From contig NC_087068.1 in NCBI RefSeq assembly GCF_963678635.1, positions 31,498,318 to 31,562,317 on the forward strand: DNA of 64,000 nucleotides, written 5' to 3'. This DNA comes from Symsagittifera roscoffensis (Eukaryota; Xenacoelomorpha; Acoela; Convolutidae). Below, piece by piece: positions 21,660 to 31,869 of this stretch; the stretch's first letter is position 1, and each line of letters opens with the position of its first letter. The notes under the pieces are model-generated. The model worked only from the letters and a program-made list of their open reading frames with translations, ran no database searches and had not been told where the DNA came from. The position numbers were made by a program, and so were the translations under genes.

Positions 21660-22158
21660 AGTTGGAGAAAAAAAGGACTAGAGCAATTATTTATCATAGG
21701 TTATGCACTGATTCCTGATTACAAAATTTATTGGCTTAATTTTGTTGGCTAAAATCAATACACTTTCAAATATATATTTTCATAAAAATTGGACGCAATT
21801 TGTAGCGTAACTCATAACAAGATGACTTTTTCTATATGAAAATCAAATTAGCTGCTTTCGTAACCATTACAGTCGAATACAAATTCTTTTCATAGCATTC
21901 AGTTTCTGGTGGATTGTTCACCGATTGCTTGCTACGAAAATAACCTCGCTAAATTTGAATACTCTTTTCTCTTTTTTTTTGTCGCTAATGATAGCTTTTA
22001 ATCGCTTTTTATGTTTTTCAGAGAAAACGAATATAGAAATTGGCTCCCGCCATCCAAGTTTTAAAGTTAACTTATCACTAAAAGTCAAAAGCAGCAATGG
22101 TGAAGTCAGCTGTTAATCCCAAGGTAACGGTATGATTTCAGAGTGAGAAGCGGGAACT
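21660..22158. other. Spacer between retroelement and giant mucin gene
   Basis: AT-rich DNA with no gene seen. It must hold whatever remains of the native upstream control region of the gene at 22235, because the retroelement begins immediately beyond it. Confidence 0.5.
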
Positions 22159-22166
22159 TATATAAA
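22159..22166 (+). promoter_or_regulatory. TATA box of giant CAP/mucin gene
   Basis: TATATAAA followed by G lies 76 bases upstream of the first in-frame ATG (22235). This would place transcription start near 22190. A stop in the same frame (TGA 22169) shows that translation cannot begin further upstream without splicing. Confidence 0.65.
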
Positions 22167-22234
22167 GGTGACTTATATTAGTGAGAGTGAGAGAATCACT
22201 TTTTCATTCTATTTGCAGCAGTGACACAACTGTA

Positions 22235-25200
22235 ATGATGACCAATTTCACACTTGTAATTGTAATATTGGCACTAAGTTGCTTTGATTACATACATTTT
22301 ATTGTGGGCTCGCCGTCTCCAGGAATAGCAGGAGGAGCGATTGATAAAGACTTCGTAAATCTGCATAATGAACATAGAACGAAAGCGAACTTAGCCAATT
22401 ACTCATACGATATCGACGACTTGACCCTAGCAGCCTTGAACTTGTCAATAAATGCTTGCAATCAAAATAAAACGAATAACACCTACATCACCTCGGATCA
22501 CTCGTTTTTTGTCTACTGGGAAAACTCGACTTCGCTTTCGGCGAAAGATGGCTCCGAAGCAATCTTCGAGGAGCTCTACAAGAACGCGTCCAATCTGTTC
22601 CAGTTCGCTGGAGGTAAGAGAGACCAATACGGTTGCCATGGCAACAACATAAGTGAGAAATTGGGTGACAGTATAAACTTCACGTATTTTGTGCTGAACA
22701 AGGGATACACTCAAATTGGGTGTCGTTTCCAGTCATGCTCTGGGAGACAAGGAAACGATACATCTACAGGCGCTACAGGTACAACAACGACGACCACACC
22801 CACAGCTCCTCTGTATCGATTTGCGCTGGCTTGTGCCTACGGATCCCTTCAAGACAGAGAAATGTTTCAAGATGACAACTTTCTGAGCCTTTGCAAAAAT
22901 GAGCCTCAATACAACTGGAGCAGCTGCAACAGGCCGCTGCAAGATGAATGCGAGAGGGTGAGGCTGAACGCTTCGACAACATCATCAACATTGAGTCCTT
23001 CCGGAGGTCAACCACACTCACCCTCTGGCCCTACGTCTTCTCAGGTCAGTACCACATCTTCTGATAACAATAATACGGCTTCAACGATAACTCCTCCAGG
23101 TAACCAGACTACCACCATGTCCCAAAACACAAACGGCCCGGGAAATCAAACATTGACAGGGACAGCACCCCCTGCAGCGACTAACACAACAACGGGAAAC
23201 ACAACAACTACCATAACAAGCTCCCATAGTGGAGGAACCGCTTCTAATGGAACTGCTACTACGAAATCAGTGACCATGCCGACTGGACCAACATCCAATG
23301 GAACTGCTACTACAAAACAGCTGACCATACCGACTGGACCAACATCCAATGGAATTTCTACTACGAAATTAGTGACCACTCCGACTGGGCCAACATCCAA
23401 TGGAACTTCTACTACGAAACAAGTGACCATACCGACTGGACCAACATCCAATGGAATTTCTACTACGAAACCAGTGACCATGCCGACTGGACCAACATCC
23501 AATGGAGCTTCTACTACGAAAACAGTGACCATGCCGACTGGACCAACATCCAATGGAACTTCTACTACGAAACCAGTGACCATGCCGACTGGACCAACAT
23601 CCAATGGAACTTCTACTACGAAACCAGTGACCATGCCGACTGGACCAACATCCAATGGAACTTCTACTACGAAACAAGTGACCATGCCGACTGGACCAAC
23701 ATCCAATGGAATTTCTACTACAAAACCAGTGACCATGCCGACTGGACCAACATCCAAAGGAACTTCTACTACAATACCAGTGACCATGCCAACTGGACCA
23801 ACATCCAAAGGAACTTCTACTACAATACCAGTGACCATGCCAACTGGACCAACATCCAATGGAATTTCTACTACGAATCCAGTGACCATGCCGACTGGAC
23901 CAACATCCAATGGTGTTTCTACTACAAAACCAGTGACCATACCGACTGGACCAACATCCAAAGGAACTTCTGCTACGAAATCAGTGACCATGTCGACTGG
24001 ACCAACATCCAATGGAACTTCTGTTACGGTACCAATAACCAGGCCGACTGGACCAACATCCAATGGAGTTTCTGGAAACACAACTATAACTGGAAGTGCA
24101 ACAAAAATGCACACCACAACTGTAACTGGAAGTCCACCAGGAACCGGAAAGACAAACCTACCTGGAGGCCCGACTGGAAATGGAAACACATCTGCAACTG
24201 GAGGCCCGACAGGAAATGGAAACCCATCTGCATCTGGAGGCTCACCAGTAACTGGAAAAACAAATGCAACTGGAGGCACAACAGGAACTGGAAAAACAAC
24301 AGTAACTGGAGGCCCAACTGGAACTATGAACCCAATTGTAACTGGAAGTCCAACAGGAACCGGAAACACATTTTTAACTGTAAGTCCAGCAACAAATGGA
24401 AACGCAACTGTGATTGGAATCACATCTTTAACAAGAAACACAAATCAAACTGGAAATCCAACAGGAACTGCGAACACTTCTTTTTCTGGAGGCCCAACAG
24501 TATCTGGAAAACCAAATATAACTGGAGGTACAACACGAACTGGAAATACAACAATAACTGGAGGAAAAACTGGAACTAGGAACCCAATTGTAACTGGAAG
24601 TCCACCAGGAACTGGAAAAACGACTCTAACTGGAATCCCATCAGGAACGTTGAGCTCAAACGTAACCGGAGGTACATCAGTACTTAGAAATACAACTGCA
24701 ACTAGTAGTACAACTGTATCTGGAGGTACAACAGGAACTGGGAATACACCTGTAACTAGAAGTCCAACAGGAACAGGAAACACAATTCTAACTGGAAGCC
24801 CATCAGGAAATGGAAACCCAAACGTAACTGGAGCCACAACAGGAACTGGAAATACAACAGTAACTGGAGGCTCAACTGGAACCAGGAACCCAAACGTAAC
24901 TGGAAGTCCAACACGAACCAGAAACACAACTTTAACTGGAAGCCCACCAGGAAATGGAAACCCAAACGTAACTGGAGGTCCAACAGGATCGACAGGGACA
25001 ACTCTAACTGGAAGTCCAACACGAACCGGAAACACAACTTTAACTGGAAGTCCAACAGGAACTGGACTCACAACTGTAATTGGAAGCACATCTTTAACAA
25101 GAAACCCAAATGCAACTGGAGGCCCATCAAGAACTGCAAACACTTCTTTTTCTGGAGGCCCACCAGTAACTGGAAACCCAATTGTAACTGGAAGTCCAAC

Positions 25201-28200
25201 AGGAACTGGAAACACGGCTCTAACTGGAAACCCATTAGGAACGTTAAGCTCGAACGTAACTGGAGGTCCACCAGGAACTGGAATTACAACTGTAACTAGC
25301 AATACAACTGTAACTGGAGGTACATCAGGAACTGGGAACACAACTATAACTGGAAGTCCAACGGGAACTGGAATTACAATTCTAACTGGAAGCCCACCAG
25401 GAAATGGAATTCCAAACGTAACTGGAGGTCCAACAGGATCGGCAGGGACAACTCTAACTGGAGGCCCGACGGGAAGTGGAAAACCCTATGCAACTGTAAG
25501 CCCGACAAGTAATGTAAACGCATCTGCAACTGTAGGCCCGACGGGAAATGGAAACCCATCTTCAACTGTAGGCCCCACTGGAAATGTAAACCCATCTTCA
25601 ACTGTAAGCCCGACGATTAATGGAAACCCATCTTCAACTGTAAGCCCGACGGGTAGCGGAAGCGCATCTGCAATTTTTGGCCCGACGGGAAATGGAAACC
25701 CAAGTTTAACTGTAAGCCCGACGAGTAATGGAAATGCATCTGCAACTGTAGGCCCGACGGGTAGTGGAAGTTCATCTGCAACTGTAGGCCCGACTGGAAA
25801 TGTGAACCCCTCATCAACTGTAAGCCCGTCGATTAATGGAAACGCATCTTCAACTGTAAGCCCGACGGGTAGTGGAAGCGCATCTGCAACTTTTGGCCCG
25901 ACGGGAAATGGAAACCCATCTTCAACTGTAAGCCCCACGAACAATGGAAATGCGTCTGCAACCTTAGGACCGACGGGAAATGGACACCCAAATTCAACTG
26001 TAAGCCCGACGAGTACTATAAATCCATCTGCAACTGTAGGCCCGACGAATAATGTAAGCTCATCTGCAACTCTAGGCCCAACTGGAAATGTAAACCCATC
26101 TTCAACTGTAAGCGTGACAAGTAATGGAAACTCATCTTCAACTGTAAGCCCGACGAAAAATGGAAACGCATCGGCAACTGTAGGGCCGACTGGAAATGGA
26201 AATCCATCCTCAACTGTAAGCCCGACAAATAAAGGAAACCAATCTTCAACTGTAAGCCCGACGAGTAATGGAAACGCATCTGCAACTGTAGGCCCGACTG
26301 GAAATGGAAAACAATCTTCAACTGTAAGCCCAACGAGTAATGGAAACGCATCTGCAACAGTAGGCCCGACGGTTTATGGAAGCGCGTCTGCAACTTTAGG
26401 CCCGACGGGAAATGGAAACCCAAATTCAACTGTAAGCCCGACGAGTAATGGAAACGCATCTGCAACTGTAGGCCCGACGGGAAATGGAAACCCATCTTCA
26501 ACTGTAATCCCGACGAATAATGGAAACCCATCTTCAACTGTAAGACCGACGAATAACGGAAACACATCTGCAACTTTAGGCCCGACGGGATATGGAAACC
26601 CAACTTCTACTGTAAGCTCAACGAGTAATGGAAACGCATCTGCAACGGTAGGACCGACGGGAAATGGAAAACCATCTTCAACTGTAGGCCCGACGGGAAA
26701 AGGAAACCCATCTTCCACTGTAAGCCCGACGAGTAATGGAAGCGCATCTGCAACTGTAAGCCTGACGGGAATTAGAAACTCATCTTCAACTGTCAGCCCG
26801 ACGAGTAATGGAAACCCATCTTCAACTGTAAGCCCGGCGGTTAATGGAAGCGCATCTGCAACTGTAGGCCCGACAGCAATTGGAAACCCATCTTCAACTG
26901 TAAAACCGACGAGTAATGGAAACGCATCTCCAACTGTAGGCCCGGCGGGTAGTGGAAGTGCATCTGCAACTGTAGGCCCGACGACAATTGGAAACCCATC
27001 TTCAACTGTAAAACCGACGAGTAATGGAAACGCATCTTCAACTGTAAGCCCGACGAGTAATGGAAACGCACCTGCAACTGTAGGCCCGACGGGTAATGGA
27101 AGCACATCTCCAACTGTAGGCCCGACAGGAAATGGAAACCCATCTTCAGCTGTAAGCCCAACAAGTAATGGAAACGCATCTGCAACTTTAGGACCGACGG
27201 TAAATGGAAACCCATATTCATTTGTAAGCCCGACTAGTAATGGAAACGCATCTGCAAGCTTAGGCCCGACGGCAAATGGAAACCCATCTTCAACTGTAAG
27301 CCTGACAATTAATGGAAACGCATCTGCAACTGTTGGCCCGACGGGTAATGGAAGCGCATATGCAACTGCAAGCCCGACGGGAAATGGAAACCCATCTTCA
27401 ACTGTAAGCCCGACGAGTAATGGAAACTCATCTGCAACTTTAGGCCCGACGGCAAATGGAAACCCATCTGCAACTGTAAGCCCGGCGGTTAATGGAAGCT
27501 CATCTGCAACTGTAGGCCCGACGGGAAATGGAAACCCATCTTCAACTGTAAGCCCGACGAGTAATGGAAACCCATCTGCAACTGTAGGCCCGACGGTTAA
27601 TGGAAGCGCATCTGCAACTGTAGGCCCGACGGGAAATGGAAACCCATCTTCAACTGTAAGCCCGACGAGTAATGGAAGTGCATCTGCAACTGTAGGCCCG
27701 ACGGTTAATGGAAGCGCATCTGCAACTGTAGGCCCGACGGGAAATGGAAACCCATCTTCAACTGTAAGCCCGACTAGTAATGGAAACCCATCTGCAACTC
27801 TAGGCCCGACGGGTAATGGAAACCCATCTGCAACTCTAGGCCCGACCGGAAATGTAAACCCATCTTCAACTGTAAGCCCGACGAGTAATGGAAACCCATC
27901 TGCAAATGTAGGCCCGACGGGTAAGGGAAGCGCATCTGCAACTGTAGGCCCGACCGGAAATGTAAACCCATCTTCAACTGTAATCCCGACGAGTAATGGA
28001 AGTGCATCTGCAACTGTAGGCCCGAAAGGTAATGGAAGCGCATCTTCAACTTTAGGCCCGACGGTAAATGGAAACCCATCTTCATTTGTAAGCCCGACTA
28101 GTAATGGAAACGCATCTGCAACTGTAGGCCCGACGGTTAATGGAAGTGCATCTGCAACTGTAGGCCCGACGGGAAATGGAAACCCATCTTCAACTGTAAG

Positions 28201-31200
28201 CCCGACGAGTAATGGAAGTGCATCTGCAACTGTAGGCCCGACGGGTAATGGAAACCCATCTGCAACTGTAGGCCCGACGGGAAATGGAAACCCATCTTCA
28301 ACTGTAAGCCCGGCGGGTAATGGAAGCTCATCTGCAACTGTAAGCCCGACAAGTAATGGAAACGCATCTGCAACTTTAGGCCCGACTAGTAATGGAAACC
28401 CATCTGCAACTGTAGGCCCGACCGGAAAAGTAAACCCATCTTCAACTGTAAGCCCGACGAGTAATGGAAACGCATCTGCAACTGTAGGCCCGACGGGTAA
28501 TGGAAGCGCATCTCCAACTGTAGGCCCGACGGGAAATGGAAACCCATCTTCAGCTATAAGCCCGACAAGTAATGGAAACGCATCTGCAACTTTAGGCCCG
28601 ACGGTAAATGGAAACCCATCTTCATTTGTAAGCCCGACTAGTAATGGAAACGCATCTGCAACTTTAGGCCCGACGGCAAATGGAAACCCATCTGCAACTG
28701 TAAGCCCGGCGGGTAATGGAAGCTCATCTGCAACTGTAGGCCCGACGGGAAATGGAAACCCATCTTCAACTGTAAGCCCGACGAGTAATGGAAAAACATC
28801 TGCAACTTTAGGCCCGACGGCAAATGGAAACCCATCTTCAACTGTAAGCCCGGCGGGTAATGGAAGCTCATCTGCAACTGTAGGCACGACGGGTAATGGA
28901 AGCGCATATGCAACTGTAGGCCCGACAGGAAATGGAAACCCATCTTCAACTGTAAGCCCGACGAGTAATGGAAACGCATCTGTAACTTTAGGCCCGACGG
29001 CAAATGGAAACCCATCTTCAACTGTAAGCCCGGCGGGTTATGGAAGCTCATCTTCAACTGTAGGCCCGACGGGAAATGGAAACCCATCTTCAACTGTAAG
29101 CCCGACGAGTAATGGAAACGCATCTGCAACTTTAGGCCCGACGGCAAATGGAAACCCATCTTCAACTGTAAGCCCGGCGGGTAATGGAAGTTCATCTGCA
29201 ACTGTAGGCCCGACGGGAAATGGAAACCCATCTTCAACTGTAAGCCCGACGAGTAATGGAAACCCATCTTCAACTGTAAGCCCGGCGGGTAATGGAAGCT
29301 CATCTGCAACTGTAAGCCCGACAAGTAATGGAAACGCATCTGCAACTTTAGGCCCGACGGTAAATGGAAACCCATCTTCATTTATAAGCCCGACTAGTAA
29401 TGGAAACGCGTCTGCAACTTTAGGCCCGACGACAAATGGAAACCCATCTTCAACTGTAAGCCCGACAAGTAATGGAAACGCATCTGCAACTTTAGGCCCG
29501 ACGGTAAATGGAAACCCATCTTCATTTATAAGCCCGACTAGTAATGGAAACGCGTCTGCAACTTTAGGCCCGACGACAAATGGAAACCCATCTTCAACTG
29601 TAAGCCCGACAAGTAATGGAAACGCATCTGCAACTTTAGGCCCGACGGTAAATGGAAACCCATCTTCATTTATAAGCCCGACTAGTAATGGAAACCCATC
29701 TTCAACTGTAAGCCCGGCGGGTAATGGAAGCTCATCTGCAACTGTAGGCCCGACGGGTAATGGAAGCGCATATGCAACTGTAGGCCCGACGGGAAATGGA
29801 AACCCATCTTCAATTGTAAGCCCGACGAGTAATGGAAACCCATCTGCAACTGTAGGCCAGACGGGTAATGGAAACCCATCTTCAACTGTAAGCCCGGCGG
29901 GTAATGGAAGCTCATCTGCAACTGTAAGCCCGACAAGTAATGGAAACGCATCTGCAACTTTAGGCCCGACGGTAAATGGAAACCCATCTTCAATTGTAAG
30001 CCCGACGAGTAATGGAAACCCATCTGCAACTGTAGGCCAGACGGGTAATGGAAACCCATCTTCAACTGTAAGCCCGGCGGGTAATGGAAGCTCATCTGCA
30101 ACTTTAGGCCCGACGGGTAATGGAAGCGCATATGCAACTGTAGGCCCGACGGGAAATGGAAACCCATCTTCAACTGTAAGCCCGACAAGTAATGGAAACG
30201 CATCTGCAACTTTAGGCCCGACGGTAAATGGAAACCCATCTTCATTTATAAGCCCGACTAGTAATGGAAACCCATCTTCAACTGTAAGCCCGGCGGGTAA
30301 CGGAAGCTCATCTGCAACTGTAAGCCCGACAAGTAATGGAAACGCATCTGCAACAGTAGGCCCGACGGGTAATGGAAGCACATCTCCAACTGTAGGTCCG
30401 ACGGTAAATGGAAGCCCATCTTCAATTATAAGCCCGACTAGTTATGGAAACGCGTCTGCAACTTTAGGCCCGACGACAAATGGAAACCCATCTTCAACTG
30501 TAAGCCCGACAAGTAATGGAAACGCATCTGCAACTTTAGGCCCGACGGTAAATGGAAACCCATCTTCATTTATAAGCCCGACTAGTAATGGAAACCCATC
30601 TTCAACTGTAAGCCCGGCGGGTAATGGAAGCTCATCTGCAACTGTAAGCCCGACAAGTAATGGAAACGCATCTGCAACTTTAGGCCCGACGGGTAATGGA
30701 AGCACATCTCCAACTGTAGGACCGACGGTAAATGGAAACCCATCTTCATTTATAAGCCCGACTAGTAATGGAAACCCATCTTCAACTGTAAGCCCGGCGG
30801 GTAATGGAAGCTCATCTGCAACTGTAAGCCCGACAAGTAATGGAAACGCACCTGCAACTGTAGGCCCGACGGGTAATGGAAGCACATCTCCAACTGTAGG
30901 ACCGACGGTAAATGGAAACCCATCTTCATTTATAAGCCCGACTAGTAATGGAAACCCATCTTCAACTGTAAGCCCGGCGGGTAATGGAAGCTCATCTGCA
31001 ACTGTAAGCCCGACAAGTAATGGAAACGCATCTGCAACTTTAGGCCCGACGGTAAATGGAAACCCATCTTCATTTATAAGCCCGACTAGTAATGGAAACC
31101 CATCTTCATTTATAAAATCGACTAGTAATGGAAACCCATCTTCAACTGTAAGCCCGGCGGGTAATGGAAGCTCATCTGCAACTGTAGGCCCGACGGGTAA

Positions 31201-31675
31201 TGGAAGCGCATATGCAACTGTAGGCCCGACGAGTAATGGAAGCCCATCTGCAACTGTAGGCCAGACGGGTAATGGAAACCCATCTGCAACTGTAGGCCCG
31301 ACAGGAAATGGAAACCCTATTGCAACTGTAGGCCCGACAGGAAATGGAAACCCTATTGCAACTGTAGGCTCGACTGGAGGCCCGACTGGCAATGGTGCTA
31401 CTACTACTTCAATACCGATCAAACCCCCAGGGGCTCCAGGAACAAATCCGGGCCCTTCGCCTGGAATTGGAGGAGACGAGGATATCGCTTGGAGTATTTT
31501 GGAGAGTCTTCTGAGTGACCTGGACAAGGGCCAGGATCCAAATCCTGGCCAGGCTAACCCAGTTCCAGGCGGTGGAGGAAGCAAGCAACCGTCAGCATCT
31601 TCTTCTTTCTGGGATAATGAATGGACATATTTTGTGACGTTAATTACATTTGTCGTTCAAATTATAAAAAACTAA
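22235..31675 (+). CDS. Giant single-exon CAP-domain mucin-like glycoprotein (3146 aa)
   Basis: The start is the first ATG after an in-frame TGA at 22169; the stop is TAA at 31673-31675. Residues 1-25 are a signal peptide (MMTNFTLVIVILALS...). Residues about 38-242 are a CAP-like domain: LHNEHRTKANLANYSYD, GC and paired cysteines, and the family-ending NFLSLCKNEPQYNWSSC. Classical CAP catalytic motifs are not visible. The stalk has three repeat zones: 17-residue units (residues about 339-610), loose 12-residue TGSPTGTGNTTL units (about 611-1085) and GPTGNGNPSSTV/SPTSNGNASATV units (about 1086-3050). The tail has a Pro/Gly hinge, the motif GDEDIAWSILESLLSDL and a terminal hydrophobic segment (YFVTLITFVVQIIKN) like a GPI signal. 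Dense Thr/Ser and many NAS/NGS sequons imply heavy glycosylation. A long extended surface or extracellular-matrix glycoprotein is inferred. No intron is seen in 9.4 kb. Repeat length may be affected by assembly collapse. Confidence 0.88.
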   Translation: MMTNFTLVIVILALSCFDYIHFIVGSPSPGIAGGAIDKDFVNLHNEHRTKANLANYSYDIDDLTLAALNLSINACNQNKTNNTYITSDHSFFVYWENSTSLSAKDGSEAIFEELYKNASNLFQFAGGKRDQYGCHGNNISEKLGDSINFTYFVLNKGYTQIGCRFQSCSGRQGNDTSTGATGTTTTTTPTAPLYRFALACAYGSLQDREMFQDDNFLSLCKNEPQYNWSSCNRPLQDECERVRLNASTTSSTLSPSGGQPHSPSGPTSSQVSTTSSDNNNTASTITPPGNQTTTMSQNTNGPGNQTLTGTAPPAATNTTTGNTTTTITSSHSGGTASNGTATTKSVTMPTGPTSNGTATTKQLTIPTGPTSNGISTTKLVTTPTGPTSNGTSTTKQVTIPTGPTSNGISTTKPVTMPTGPTSNGASTTKTVTMPTGPTSNGTSTTKPVTMPTGPTSNGTSTTKPVTMPTGPTSNGTSTTKQVTMPTGPTSNGISTTKPVTMPTGPTSKGTSTTIPVTMPTGPTSKGTSTTIPVTMPTGPTSNGISTTNPVTMPTGPTSNGVSTTKPVTIPTGPTSKGTSATKSVTMSTGPTSNGTSVTVPITRPTGPTSNGVSGNTTITGSATKMHTTTVTGSPPGTGKTNLPGGPTGNGNTSATGGPTGNGNPSASGGSPVTGKTNATGGTTGTGKTTVTGGPTGTMNPIVTGSPTGTGNTFLTVSPATNGNATVIGITSLTRNTNQTGNPTGTANTSFSGGPTVSGKPNITGGTTRTGNTTITGGKTGTRNPIVTGSPPGTGKTTLTGIPSGTLSSNVTGGTSVLRNTTATSSTTVSGGTTGTGNTPVTRSPTGTGNTILTGSPSGNGNPNVTGATTGTGNTTVTGGSTGTRNPNVTGSPTRTRNTTLTGSPPGNGNPNVTGGPTGSTGTTLTGSPTRTGNTTLTGSPTGTGLTTVIGSTSLTRNPNATGGPSRTANTSFSGGPPVTGNPIVTGSPTGTGNTALTGNPLGTLSSNVTGGPPGTGITTVTSNTTVTGGTSGTGNTTITGSPTGTGITILTGSPPGNGIPNVTGGPTGSAGTTLTGGPTGSGKPYATVSPTSNVNASATVGPTGNGNPSSTVGPTGNVNPSSTVSPTINGNPSSTVSPTGSGSASAIFGPTGNGNPSLTVSPTSNGNASATVGPTGSGSSSATVGPTGNVNPSSTVSPSINGNASSTVSPTGSGSASATFGPTGNGNPSSTVSPTNNGNASATLGPTGNGHPNSTVSPTSTINPSATVGPTNNVSSSATLGPTGNVNPSSTVSVTSNGNSSSTVSPTKNGNASATVGPTGNGNPSSTVSPTNKGNQSSTVSPTSNGNASATVGPTGNGKQSSTVSPTSNGNASATVGPTVYGSASATLGPTGNGNPNSTVSPTSNGNASATVGPTGNGNPSSTVIPTNNGNPSSTVRPTNNGNTSATLGPTGYGNPTSTVSSTSNGNASATVGPTGNGKPSSTVGPTGKGNPSSTVSPTSNGSASATVSLTGIRNSSSTVSPTSNGNPSSTVSPAVNGSASATVGPTAIGNPSSTVKPTSNGNASPTVGPAGSGSASATVGPTTIGNPSSTVKPTSNGNASSTVSPTSNGNAPATVGPTGNGSTSPTVGPTGNGNPSSAVSPTSNGNASATLGPTVNGNPYSFVSPTSNGNASASLGPTANGNPSSTVSLTINGNASATVGPTGNGSAYATASPTGNGNPSSTVSPTSNGNSSATLGPTANGNPSATVSPAVNGSSSATVGPTGNGNPSSTVSPTSNGNPSATVGPTVNGSASATVGPTGNGNPSSTVSPTSNGSASATVGPTVNGSASATVGPTGNGNPSSTVSPTSNGNPSATLGPTGNGNPSATLGPTGNVNPSSTVSPTSNGNPSANVGPTGKGSASATVGPTGNVNPSSTVIPTSNGSASATVGPKGNGSASSTLGPTVNGNPSSFVSPTSNGNASATVGPTVNGSASATVGPTGNGNPSSTVSPTSNGSASATVGPTGNGNPSATVGPTGNGNPSSTVSPAGNGSSSATVSPTSNGNASATLGPTSNGNPSATVGPTGKVNPSSTVSPTSNGNASATVGPTGNGSASPTVGPTGNGNPSSAISPTSNGNASATLGPTVNGNPSSFVSPTSNGNASATLGPTANGNPSATVSPAGNGSSSATVGPTGNGNPSSTVSPTSNGKTSATLGPTANGNPSSTVSPAGNGSSSATVGTTGNGSAYATVGPTGNGNPSSTVSPTSNGNASVTLGPTANGNPSSTVSPAGYGSSSSTVGPTGNGNPSSTVSPTSNGNASATLGPTANGNPSSTVSPAGNGSSSATVGPTGNGNPSSTVSPTSNGNPSSTVSPAGNGSSSATVSPTSNGNASATLGPTVNGNPSSFISPTSNGNASATLGPTTNGNPSSTVSPTSNGNASATLGPTVNGNPSSFISPTSNGNASATLGPTTNGNPSSTVSPTSNGNASATLGPTVNGNPSSFISPTSNGNPSSTVSPAGNGSSSATVGPTGNGSAYATVGPTGNGNPSSIVSPTSNGNPSATVGQTGNGNPSSTVSPAGNGSSSATVSPTSNGNASATLGPTVNGNPSSIVSPTSNGNPSATVGQTGNGNPSSTVSPAGNGSSSATLGPTGNGSAYATVGPTGNGNPSSTVSPTSNGNASATLGPTVNGNPSSFISPTSNGNPSSTVSPAGNGSSSATVSPTSNGNASATVGPTGNGSTSPTVGPTVNGSPSSIISPTSYGNASATLGPTTNGNPSSTVSPTSNGNASATLGPTVNGNPSSFISPTSNGNPSSTVSPAGNGSSSATVSPTSNGNASATLGPTGNGSTSPTVGPTVNGNPSSFISPTSNGNPSSTVSPAGNGSSSATVSPTSNGNAPATVGPTGNGSTSPTVGPTVNGNPSSFISPTSNGNPSSTVSPAGNGSSSATVSPTSNGNASATLGPTVNGNPSSFISPTSNGNPSSFIKSTSNGNPSSTVSPAGNGSSSATVGPTGNGSAYATVGPTSNGSPSATVGQTGNGNPSATVGPTGNGNPIATVGPTGNGNPIATVGSTGGPTGNGATTTSIPIKPPGAPGTNPGPSPGIGGDEDIAWSILESLLSDLDKGQDPNPGQANPVPGGGGSKQPSASSSFWDNEWTYFVTLITFVVQIIKN
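23249..24064 (+). repeat. 51-bp coding repeat, 16 copies
   Basis: Sixteen 17-codon units of the form GTSTTKPVTMPTGPTSN follow each other without interruption. Variation is concentrated at the second residue (T/I/A/V) and at the KP/KQ/IP position. It encodes the first part of the stalk of the 22235 gene. Confidence 0.95.
24065..25480 (+). repeat. Diverged 36-bp coding repeat zone
   Basis: Loosely conserved 12-codon units of TGSPTGTGNTTL / TGGPTGTGNTTV type lie between the two better-preserved arrays. Higher divergence suggests this is the oldest part of the stalk. Longer segments recur, for example the GTLSSNVTGG block near 24648 and 25230. Confidence 0.85.
25481..31380 (+). repeat. 36-bp coding minisatellite, about 160 units, with higher-order structure
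   Basis: Twelve-codon units alternate between GPTGNGNPSSTV and SPTSNGNASATV types, giving a frequent 72-bp dimer. Towards the 3' end longer units are duplicated with almost no change. About 144-bp blocks lie between 29383 and 29700. A 180-bp five-unit block starts near 30611, 30791 and 30971. This gradient points to recent expansion at the 3' side. Confidence 0.93.
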
Positions 31676-31853
31676 TGTTTAATTTTGAGAGTTATCTTAA
31701 GACAATAAGGAAACAAAATGATTTATTAATCTAAACAGAGAAGAGCAGTGATTGAAATAGATTCTCAATGAACCATAAAATTCTGGAAACAATTATTAAA
31801 GATTGATTATAGTGTCTCAACATGGTATGCTGATAATTCTATGTCAACCAAAC

Positions 31854-31869
31854 AATAAATTCAAATAAA
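31854..31869 (+). promoter_or_regulatory. Poly(A) signals of giant mucin gene
   Basis: Two AATAAA hexamers (31854-31859 and 31864-31869) lie about 180 bases after the stop codon. No other gene separates them from it. Confidence 0.6.

Noticed and set aside
23146-31584. Long open frames on the minus strand (up to more than 800 codons) across the giant mucin repeats
   Set aside because: They are mirror images of the 36- and 51-bp coding repeats: a repeat length divisible by three with no antisense stop codon stays open by necessity. No start context, domain or independent conservation supports them.
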